A DNA stretch of 64,000 nucleotides, from assembly GCA_015227615.1 (NCBI GenBank), contig JAALGZ010000006.1:1550001-1614000 (forward strand), read 5' to 3'. The notes below the pieces were generated by a model. It saw only the letters and a list, made by a program, of their open reading frames with translations, did not search any database and had not been told where the DNA came from. The DNA comes from Labyrinthula sp. Ha (Eukaryota; Sar; Bigyra; Labyrinthulida; Labyrinthulaceae). Numbering within the stretch: the stretch's first letter is position 1; the number at the start of each line of letters is the position of its first letter. Below, piece by piece: positions 45,061 through 55,413 of this stretch. A program made the position numbers and the translations under genes.

Positions 45061-46657
45061 TCAGTAGTCAGCAAGTGGTTTTCCATAAAACCCATGGTGT
45101 AGCCGACTAGTCAAGCCAACTTCCTTTAACCACTGATGCAACCTATGATCACCAAGATAATACTCTAATTCAAGCAAACACTTCACAGAGGAATCAATCT
45201 TATATCTCGTCATAATTTCATTTCCCAAAGTGACGTGTTTGACAGTAACTTGAGCAACTTGACAGGTATAATGATTACCATAAATGCGTGAAATCCAGTC
45301 ATCCATGCACCAATCTGCTAATACAGCTGGGTAATAGACAGAAAAAATATCAAAATGAACTCGAGATACAAAATCCACAGTTAAAATGTAAGGATTCCCC
45401 CTGGTGTCCGTTTCAACTATTGGTGAAACAACACCAAAATTGCGATTCAGAGACAGAGCTTCCACAAGGCGTTTCGAAAAGGGACTTGTTGGAATCACAT
45501 CATCATTAGTTCTGTAGAAATAATTAGCTCCATCTGCATATGCGCAACCTAAACCGTAGTTAAAAGCAGGTCCTGGTTTCTTTGCTGTATTTTTTAAATA
45601 AACTAATTTCAACTGGGCAAAAGCATTTATAGAATTTGCAGATTTGACAACAGTATTCTGAAAGTGCAAAGTAAGTCTTGAAACCATTTCTTCATTTTCA
45701 AAAACTAAATCTCCAACATCAACAGAAAGAATAAACCAGTATTCAAAACCTGGATCTAAATATTTTGCATATGCTGGAAAAACTTCAGCAACAAGATAAA
45801 ACTTGTTTAGATCAAAGTCTGCAGCAGACTTGGCAAGTCCACGCGAGGTTACACCCATAACAATTGCAATAATATCATAATCTTTGTCATTGATCTTTAG
45901 TATTCTTTCATTTTTACTTCGACGTTCTATTTTTTCCAAAATATCTTTTTCAAGGAGACCATCTAATTTATTCTTGTTTATATACCGATCTCGAATCTTA
46001 ACAAGTCTTTCAAAAGAAAACTTTTCTTCTTCATATTGAACTGGAAGACCTGAGAATTTATTAATATGTTTATTTCCTCCACACCGTAAACATCTTTTGA
46101 AAAAATGAGTACCTAAGTTTATCATTTCCTCGGTCACAGGGGAATCTACTTCTTTGAATAAACTTAAACCTTTATCTAAGGATCTACAAGTTAAAATAGG
46201 AGCTGAATGATTTTTTGAGCCGTGCATTAAATGAGTCAAAGGCAGAAACTGAAGATTTTCTTTTTGTTTAGAAGTGTTGTAGTGAGCACAAAACTCATGA
46301 GCCTCATTCTTAAAGTCAAAACCTTCAAAATAGGTCATATCAAATTCTTTTTGTTTCTTGGGGAGATATTGTAAAAGATTTGATACTTGTTTTGAAGTTA
46401 TGATATTTTGGTTGGGTTCAGTTGGTAAAACGTTTGATCTTATGCCTTTGTTGGTTTCAAACTTTGGAGTTATTATATATATTAAGAAGTTGAGAGATAC
46501 AAAGAAAAAAACGAGAAGGAATAGAATAAAACTAATCGATGTTATGTTCAGATATCCATTCTTAGAAGGTTTGAACTAAATGTTATGCTAGTGATTTGTA
46601 TACCTGGTGTTTGTTGAATGAACTCGACGCAGTATGTTTTGGTTGACTTCTTTGCAT
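45061..46657 (-). CDS. Type II membrane glycosyltransferase-like protein
   Basis: A two-exon gene (46604-46657, 45061-46575) for a 522-aa protein. The first exon (18 codons) and a 28-nt intron supply the missing start: the frame from 46575 has no ATG before 46338 but encodes a clear signal anchor (about residues 29-53) followed by a polar stem, the layout of a Golgi type II enzyme. The luminal part carries 'AFNYGLGCAYADGANYFYRTNDD' features, with NDD at 375-377 as a likely metal-binding DxD-like motif, then 'DFVSRVHFDIF' (419-429) and 'DWCMDDWISRIYG' (440-451). These fit a GT-A-fold family of protist and plant proteins whose donor and acceptor are not known to me. It lies upstream of the WrbA gene in the same direction. 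The family call is moderate; the membrane topology is strong. Confidence 0.75.
46576..46603 (-). other. 28-nt intron in glycosyltransferase-like gene
   Basis: On the minus strand: GTATAC donor, TTTAG acceptor, phase 0. It is the shortest intron found here. Its in-frame TAG would otherwise cut off the signal-anchor from the start codon at 46657. Confidence 0.88.
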
Positions 46658-49600
46658 TTAATACATTTTGGGCTAAATGAAATTATACCGGCAAGATCGG
46701 TTATAAGGGGCGTCTACAAGGTCCAACTATAACTTGGTAAATAATACTTACAGAAAAAGTAAAAAACAATAATTGTTAAGGAATATATTCAAAGCAATCT
46801 AAAATAATTCAATATCCACCTTATATTTCTCATAATAAGTGAAGATTTTTGTCGTGTATGAACACAGTGTGATATCTTGAGTAAACAGAAATAAATAGAG
46901 TGGAAGGATTTATGAATGGTGAAAGTGATGTTTGGAAAATAGAAGCAATTTACCAGAAGAGAGTATTTTATAAATAATTCATGGATTATATTAAGAGTAA
47001 CCAAAATTACAAGAATTTGTACATATCATCTGTTGAAAAAAGAAACTGACATCAAAGAGGAAACAAAATTAACAACAATATGAATATGAGATCTACAATG
47101 GGTGACAAGTTTTACAAATTACACAACTTTTAGGGAAAAAATTTTCTGAAAATTTGGGTTTAATAGGCAAAGGAATACACTTATGCTATAACGGTAAAGC
47201 TTAAATTTGGAAGCTAGAGCACCTAAGAAGTTAATGGTCAATAGCTATATAACTAGTTTAAATAGGAAGCTAAGGGCTCTATCTGTTCAATGTTATATTC
47301 CGAATAAAATTATTTTTCTTGAGAAAGAAGCTTCGATATCAAGTAACATGGATTAGGTCCTGGATATCCTACTTTCAACATTTAATTTTTTCCCGAGGGA
47401 GGAACATTGGTTCGTTTTATTCAGTGCATGTGCGTAATATGAGAAGTAATAGTATAATTTTATCAATAGTTAAGGTTTTATTTTATGTCATATATTTGCA
47501 GCGTTAAAGTATAGTGTTATTTTTACATGTAATTCTGGGTTCCTTTCTCAAACAGTCTTGTGCGCACGCCGACAAAACAGTCACGCGAATGTGTATTTTC
47601 TGGCTAAGTTCAATAATATTTTTTATTATAAGAAACAACTAAAATATAATTGTTATAATGTTAACAAAAATATTATATCTAAAACCATAATGAAAAAAGA
47701 TTAAAAAATATCAAAGTACTCTTTAGCTAACAGTTTGCTCTGTGTAGTCCCTGACAACATACAAGCTACATATATTGGACCAGTGCTTTCAATATTACTT
47801 GGTGTAATGAATATTTTATGTCATGGAAGATTTCACGGAAATAAACTGATTATGAATGGAAGTGGTGGTTATTGAATTTGTGTGAAATAATTATGATCAA
47901 ATGCAGATTTCATGATTACTCGGGAAGGAAACTCTTGGTGTTGCTAACTAGAATAACTATGTAGCGACGTTTATTACAACCAAGATACTTGTTTACTGTA
48001 GTTTTGTTATTTGTTAGTTGGCAAATATATTTTAATAATAGGAAGAAAGTGTCAGATAAAGAGAGGGGATTGTTCAAATGATTATTCATGGCCTTCTACT
48101 GGCGATTTGTCTTAAATGCGTCTCTATACCGGCCCGGCGCTGTTAGAGCCTTAAACCTACTGAACTGGGAAACTATTAAGCCTATCTTGCAAACATTCTT
48201 CAATAAAACATAATATATATTATGTTTAAGATAGTATCTAAAGTATAATGAAGGTTTCGGTGCCTTGGAGCTATAACATACCGGTAGCCTCTTTTTGAAA
48301 AATTGCAGTAATGATTTAATATCAGAGTTAGCAGGTTTTGACTCTGTTTGCTTGGTGAAATTTCTCTTCCATTGTTTATTTAACTGAATTAAATGTGTTC
48401 TCTTTGGATTATATTTATATGAACCCATTAGAAAACATTCAGATGGTTCCAGGATGTATAAATTTTGTTTGGATATCTCTTGTGTTTCATTCAAATCAAA
48501 TACATCGATCTGAACCTACCCAGCGGAAAATGAGAACTGGAATTATAAAATTTTCATATGCAAATTTCCACAGTATGCTACCAGAACTAGCTATATATGT
48601 TTTCTTGCGTTTGATAATTCGTTGTTATCTAAGTAAAGAAAATGTGACTCTGTACTTTGCAAATAGACCTATATCATATTCTATAGACTCTCATTAACTT
48701 TTTTGCTGAAAATATTTTGCCCCTATGCTGAATTCTAACTAAATTTTGGACTATTTTCTACAAAAATATCTCTCAGTATTATTATGGTTATCTTCTAAGA
48801 ACAACAATAGTTACTTTGGGCAGTTTCATAAGAGAGTAAATATTTCAGTGCTTGTCAACTGAATCAATCATGTCATGAACTAATTGATACTTTAGGTTTT
48901 AGATACCCTTATTGTCTAGGATACTTGGTAAAGTTGCGACAAAATAGTAATGCATAACTTTTGTATTAGTCCTGTATAAAGCATATTAATGGTGGGATCA
49001 TATGTAAGACACCTTCGCCTAACTTCACCCTTCGAATAAGAATGCTGTAACATAGTTCAGCGCCAATTCTTTGTTGGGCTTAGTAGTTGTGATTTACTGC
49101 CAAAGCTTGAGTCATGTAGCCATTTACATTGCACATCAAGTTAGAACTATATCATTTACCGCCTGGAATACTATCATACCTCAAGGTTTCTATAAAAGAA
49201 AGACTGAAAACAGAGAAAAACCGATATACACCATAACGGTACTATTGTTTATTGATTTTCTGTAAGAGCATGAAAAGTTACTTTATTTCTTACAGCAATA
49301 CCTATATTTTCTTCTTATAATATTTGTGTACTTGCATTTAAGACTTAGAGGCTAAAATATAATTAGAATAAGAATTATTGTTAAATTCATTGTATTTAGT
49401 TTTTATAACTTATCTAAAAGGAAATATTTAGGTCATATCTATGAACTACAAAGAAAAATGAATTATAGTAGGAGTCTATGCTTTATTAATTCTTTATCGT
49501 ATTTTATTTTTATTAAATGGGGATTTAAAAAACCCGTATGTTTAAGCTTTATTCTTAGGTTTAGTATTTTATTTTGTATGGGAATTCTGAAGTTCAAATA

Positions 49601-52600
49601 CGACTATACCAGCTACACTAACTGAAGAACGTGGGGAATGATTGCGAGATTATTGCCAAAATCTTGTTACAACTCTTTTTATATAAAAAAGATCTCAACT
49701 TATATCTATTTCATTGTTTGACAAGTATAATATTTCTTTCTTCCTTGTAAGTGGAGATACAGAGTAAGCTTTCTATTCATATATGCATTTTTTTGTGAAG
49801 CGATTAAATTCCAAATGATTGCGTATAGCAGCAAAATATTAAGTAAAGAACTTCATAAATTGGAGAAAATCTATATCCGAGAGCTATTTTTAGAGAGCTC
49901 TCGACAATGCTTATAATTTATCAAGAAAAATATCGAAAACTATTATTATGATCAGATTCCAAATGTAAATCTATGAAATTTTACTCCAGCCTGATAGCTA
50001 GTTCAATACCTGGTAGAACATAAGAAAAATAATCTTCTACTGGCATTTAAATAGTGAACAATATTTTGATACCATAGAGGCAACTTCTAATTCCATCACA
50101 TCCAACTGAACACTACCGGCAGTATTTTGCTAAGTCCATATAGATAATAAATCATCCAGACCGCTTGTAAACAGAGGTTTATAATGCAGATTGAGTCTTC
50201 ATTGAGGACACATTCAATTTTGGAACAAATTTATAGATATTTTGAGCCTATAATTCTCTAGATACCTCTTCGAGTAAGGGATTGAAAACCAAATAGTCAA
50301 TTAGGAATTTCTGATTCAAGAATTGTCTGAGTTTTACTGAGTGTGGAATTAGGAGCTGGTTGAAGATTACTGGGGAATTAACTGAAGATTATGGGGAAAT
50401 TCTATATTAGATTCAAGAATTTTCAATGAACTCTTCGCTAAGCATTTTGAGTTCCAGGACTTAATATTGATAATCTTGAAAACCCCGGTAGTTTACTTCA
50501 AGTGACGTTCGGTTCGAGCATTCTCGCTTCCAAAATGAGGAATTCTCTTCTGTCTACCTCTCTGCGTACAAATAATAATATTAATATGTTCTACTTATAA
50601 TCCCATGCGACAATGATCTGCAACTCGTAGTTGAAAAAAATAAATTGCAATTCTACGTAGTCATATTGCATTTCAATGTTTATGGATATCATAGTAATCA
50701 GGATTTGGTAACAACGGTTGGCCCAATTACAACTTATTCAGACAACATGAACTAAATAGATCAGCTTAATTTATCTATTTATATTCTAATTTTTTGGAAA
50801 GTAGTGATAATTATTAGGTATAAATATTATATTAAACAATTTAAATGATTCTAGTACCCATTTAAATGTTTTCCCTTTAACAGTACCACATAATAATTAT
50901 ATTGGGGAATGTTAGCTACGATTCTATGGAGAAAGATGTTGTTTTTTTTATGTAAGTGAGTTTTCTATAAATTTCGCGCTAAGATAACAAACTGGAACCA
51001 CAAAAGGAATTAAAATCTTGCCGGAGTCGTCCGTTTATTCAGAAAGGTGTTGATACCCAGGATCTTTATGATAAAGCGACAATTATATAGTCAATCACTA
51101 GGGCTTAAAAGTGATGAATTTAACTATAAGAAAATTAAAATGGCATAATCCGTAATTCTATTATGTTGTATCCCCACTAGATTTAAAATACTAAAATACA
51201 TACAAAATTACCGAATATATTAAGTACAATTTCAGCTCCTGGTCCCAACTTTTTTGCACAAAAATTCCAGAGTTCATTTTTAACTTTTTGACCGGCTTTG
51301 TACACACATAAAAACATTAAGAGATTATACTCTTACACAGAAAACTATGACCTTAACTGCATCTGCATGATGAATATTCCCAAAATATTTTAAAATCGTC
51401 ATATTCTGTTCTAATCCAATTATTTATTAGTTCTACTCACGCTCTCAGTGTTGATTTCCCCTTTAAGATCAGGCAACATCCTCTCAAACTTTTTATTTGG
51501 GGATATCAATGTCCGACTATGTTCTCAGTTAACCTTGACTGGAACACTAATGGACAAAAATAGACCATAACAGAGTCCTAATCTCTAACAAGCTGTTCAT
51601 TTGTTTCACTGTCTAGCCAGCTCGTGACTATATAAAACATTACGAACCCCAGAATTAACTCTCCTAGTTACCGCCATATGTCCCATCTTCTTTGAAAGAT
51701 TCTATCTCCGATGTATATCCCTGTTGTTACAATACAAGACTTCAACAGTACTACAACCAGCAAAATACAACGTTATCACAGGTATCTAGCGCTTAAATTG
51801 CCGAAGTGATAAATTTGGTTCTTAATTTTTGACAAAGCGATGTGCAATCTTAGTTCACTATTACCCGTTTTCATTCCCTTCATTAAAATTGTATCTATTT
51901 TCACGTCAAACAATCGAAATAATTGTTCAAACCATTCAGTTTGCGTAACGCTGCAACAATACTCTTCATATTGTACCGTATTAATAATATTTTATACAAT
52001 ATAATCACATAGTAGTACTTATATTGTATGAAAACTGATACGTGCCTTGTTGAGATGCTTAGTATCAAATCAGCACTGTTGCATTTTGTAACTATACACC
52101 CTATTGACCTTATTAAACGGCAACGAGAACTCACTACAACAAGATTTGTAGCGCCAATGGAATCTAGAGAACACAGGTGTCAAAGTAAATCTGAAAAAAT
52201 TTAACTGTACAAGGAGTCGATCTAAATCGTATTTTCCGTTGATATGTTTTCGACGGAAGTAACATACACTGAGATTGTACAAATTGCTCGGAAGATAATA
52301 CAAGAGCATATAATACGGGGAAAAGTATTATAAAGGGAAAGAATTGAATGTAACAGAGATGTATAATGATGGCAATGAATTAAAAGCATGCCTTCTTTTG
52401 TTGCGAGTAAATTATGAGTAAGTACTTGAGTATGAACAAGGCTATGATTTTATTTCCACAAGCTGCATCTTGCACCTAACTAATAAGTTAGAGAGTAGAC
52501 ATGCAGCAGAGACAAGGTAATATTTTGCCTTTAAATTTTTTATTTAATTTAACGAAGAATCTTTGTATTGAAACAATATTTACCTTACCGTAGGTTAGCT

Positions 52601-53996
52601 CAAAATTACTGCTAATATTTGTAGGTTGCAGGGTGAATTGGCTCAAAATTTTACTTGTATTACCTGTGCTCTTACTGCAAACATGGCCCTGCTCTAACTC
52701 GAATTGAAGAGTTCAATTTTAGAGCTGAATTCCATCAGCAGTGCGTTGTACTAAGTTTTCTTGCTCAAATCCATACCAGCGCCACTTAGTAAAGATATTC
52801 TTTTTTACAACTCTACAATGAGCTCTCTCCCAAAAGTGAAAATATCCCCAAGATTGGCTCTCCAGCTTTAAGAAATTTAAGAAAAGCCTGTTTCCATACT
52901 AAATTATGCAATGTGCTACCAATCTCAACAATTGAAATTAAGTGAGTCATAGTCAAAATATCTAAGCGTTCCAGTTGATACTGTCATAAGAAATCAAAGT
53001 CTGAACACAAATATAAAAGCTCTACCTTCTTGACGGTATCATTTGAGTCTTGATACTTTTCTTGAAAAACCACCCCTACCAATATGGTTTAAATGGCTTA
53101 GAGCTGAAAAGATAGGTAAGGATTCTTAGCGCTATCACAATTATCTTTTCCTCCGCTGGTCGGGTAATATAAGTGAATGGGACTGCATTTATTTAAGTCA
53201 TATAAAACTTTCTCATACGGGAGATGTCTCTCATAATGATTCACAGGCAATGAAGTAAGAGAAAACGGGTTACACACGTCCCAATTCGATTGAATTTAAA
53301 CAGAAGAAAGATGCTGTATCGTCAGAAAAGACTTCAAAGAACTTAGTTTTTTGGATTCAAGTAACACCATATTTCCTAGCTGTGATCATGAATGGGAAGT
53401 TGATGAATTTTGTTTCATTAGATGCACTTAGTGTTTCATAATTTGCCCTTTCTTTATAAATAAGTCAATAAGTACTTTTTTCCTGATGGCTCTAAAAATT
53501 AAAACATAGATATTTTTCTTGCTTCCACCCCCTCTTAACAACACCACCACAGACAAGCAGAGCTGTAAAAGGCCTAAATACTAAAGCGCTAAGGGATCGA
53601 GATATTAACCTAACCCAGTATGAAACTAATTGTACATAAACTGAGCTATGTAACTAGCAATAACCCCTGAAATATTATAAGTATATATTTCTCTTTAATA
53701 TACTTTATCCATATATATATATATATATATATGTATTTATATAGTTATACTATATGAATTTCATAATAATTAGAATAGCATCACATCTTCCAGAAGAGAC
53801 ATAAATCATGTTCTCGGTCCCAGTCGTATGGATTCTACTAGAGAATGTATTATTTCAATTGGACATTACCCTATCCCGTCAAAACAAATTAAATCCAGTT
53901 CAGTCTTCATAGACGTGAAAACACGTAGTAAAGAACAGCTCTTTTCCACCTAACCCGATTTGTAATCCCTGAGAAAAATCACCACAGTGGTAAAGT
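46658..53996. other. 7.3-kb gene desert
   Basis: AT-rich sequence with no gene I can support. The longest open frame (minus strand, 48096..48494) lacks an ATG at its start and shows no motif. An (AT)11 microsatellite lies at 53711-53732. Somewhat GC-richer, codon-like stretches near 52.9-53.5 kb are too weak to name. Confidence 0.5.
53711..53732. repeat. (AT)11 microsatellite
   Basis: Eleven uninterrupted AT units, about 270 bp upstream of the CaaX protein B gene. Confidence 0.95.
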
Positions 53997-54722
53997 ATGA
54001 CAGACATATATACATCTAGCGATGTTCAACCCATGGAAACTGACGTTCGTGAGGAAACGGAGCCTTGTAATAACTTCAGATTGGACACCACCTCAGCAGC
54101 GTTCGGAATGTGCAAGTGTGGCTTTCCAAAGGCCCAGCATGGACTCAAGAAAGAAAATAGGGCATCTGAAATGTTAACACGACTCAAAAATAATAATAAA
54201 GACAGTTTTGCCACAAAGAATTCAATAGACTTGATTGAACCAGGAGACAGTGCTTGTAATAAGTTTCGTCTTGATGTTTCTGCTTCTGAATTTGGGATGT
54301 GTAAATGTGGTTATAAGAGAGCAGAACACGAAGGTGAGAAGGAAAATAAAGCCAAAGCTGCGTTAGATAGGCTGAAAGCTTCAAATGCAGACCAAATGAA
54401 AGACTTGATTCCAACAGATGGACCTTGTAACAATTACAGAGTTGACGTTTCTGCAGCTGAGTTTGGAACTTGTCATTGTGGTTTTAAAAAAGAAGATCAT
54501 AAAAAGAAGGAAGTTAATGTTGCTGCTCAGATGCTTGCTAACATGAAAGAAAAGAATCAAAAGAAAAACGAAATTGCAGATTTAGAAGCGATAGGAATAG
54601 TTGATGATGAGCCTGAAGAAACACCTGATGAAGTTGCGCAGTTAACAAAGGTGGAGGAAGTTGCAGGGGAAGATGCCAAACCACAACAGAAGAAGAAAAA
54701 GAAAAGGTGCACTATTTCATAA
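53997..54722 (+). CDS. Three-repeat Cys/His CaaX-box protein (B)
   Basis: This 241-aa protein is the paralogue of the gene at 17688..18398. It has the same three C-x14-C-x-C-x6-H units, the same acidic linker and the same end: a lysine run and the farnesylation-type CaaX box 'CTIS'. The second and third repeats and the tail are nearly identical between the two proteins; the N-terminus and the helix after repeat 1 have diverged, and the DNA shows many silent changes. Selection has therefore kept the protein while the copies aged. The ATG at 53997 gives an N-terminus slightly longer than that of A; an in-frame ATG at 54031 is an alternative. It converges on the 208-aa membrane protein gene, with 64 nt between stops. 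Confidence 0.8.
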   Translation: MTDIYTSSDVQPMETDVREETEPCNNFRLDTTSAAFGMCKCGFPKAQHGLKKENRASEMLTRLKNNNKDSFATKNSIDLIEPGDSACNKFRLDVSASEFGMCKCGYKRAEHEGEKENKAKAALDRLKASNADQMKDLIPTDGPCNNYRVDVSAAEFGTCHCGFKKEDHKKKEVNVAAQMLANMKEKNQKKNEIADLEAIGIVDDEPEETPDEVAQLTKVEEVAGEDAKPQQKKKKKRCTIS

Positions 54723-54786
54723 GGGTTTGTCAGTCTTCAGGAACATTATTTTTAAATTCAGCTTCTATACTCTTTCCACTTGGTTT

Positions 54787-55413
54787 CTATCGAATGAATC
54801 TTCCCACTATCGTCTCAGCTATTATGATTCCAGCTACAAGACTACTAAAAACTACCATACTATCTCCCAACAGCCCGGTCTCCTCTTTTTTCTCCTCTTT
54901 CTTCTCAATTTCAACAAACTTTACATGTTTCTCAACTGTTTTTTTGTATATATCCTTTTTCTTCTCATCTTCTCCAAAATTTATATTTTGTTTTTCAACA
55001 GCTAAATTCTTTTTTGATGAATTTTTAACGGCTACGACTCGTTCTTGCAGCTTGACCAATTTTTCTTGAAATGATCCAAACTCTTGTTTTCCTTGTACAG
55101 GTTGATAACCGATTTTATTCAGCAGAACAACAAGAACTAGCAACACTAACCCCACCCCTCCTGCTAAGATTATTTCATACACAAGCTGCTTTCTATCTGC
55201 TACGAATTTCTGGGTCTGTCGCTTACGCTCCAGCTTAGCCTCATACTCCTTAATTTCAGTCGGGTTTAGGTAATACATGGAGCCATCAGGGTTTTTCCTT
55301 GCGAATTTTTTATTCAGACCGAGGTTTGGTATAGAGCCTGTTTTCTTATTTGCGCATAAACACAGTGAAAGTAACAATGACAGGACAACTATAAACAAGC
55401 CTCTTGTCTTCAT
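54787..55413 (-). CDS. Signal-peptide protein with two membrane segments
   Basis: I do not recognise this 208-aa protein. It starts with a clear signal peptide (residues 1-21, cleavage probably after the Cys-rich end) and a short basic stretch with 'NPDGSMYYLNPTEIKEYEAKLERKRQTQKF'-like features at about 41-70. A strong membrane helix at about 78-100 and a long Lys/Glu-rich, coiled-coil-prone segment (about 105-178) follow, and a second hydrophobic helix lies at about 184-204, ending in 'GRFIR'. It is probably an ER or secretory membrane protein with the charged segment in the cytosol. The ATG at 55413 is well placed at the signal peptide. It shares its 3' region with CaaX protein B. Confidence 0.75.
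   Translation of the reverse strand: MKTRGLFIVVLSLLLSLCLCANKKTGSIPNLGLNKKFARKNPDGSMYYLNPTEIKEYEAKLERKRQTQKFVADRKQLVYEIILAGGVGLVLLVLVVLLNKIGYQPVQGKQEFGSFQEKLVKLQERVVAVKNSSKKNLAVEKQNINFGEDEKKKDIYKKTVEKHVKFVEIEKKEEKKEETGLLGDSMVVFSSLVAGIIIAETIVGRFIR

Noticed and set aside
48096-48494. 132-codon open frame on the minus strand
   Set aside because: It begins at TTG, not ATG, shows no motif, and is within chance for so much AT-rich intergenic DNA.
52860-53460. Codon-like stretch with a weak aspartic-protease-like end, possible retroelement fossil
   Set aside because: The likeness rests on a few residues; it is clearly broken if real, and no terminal repeats or reverse transcriptase were found.
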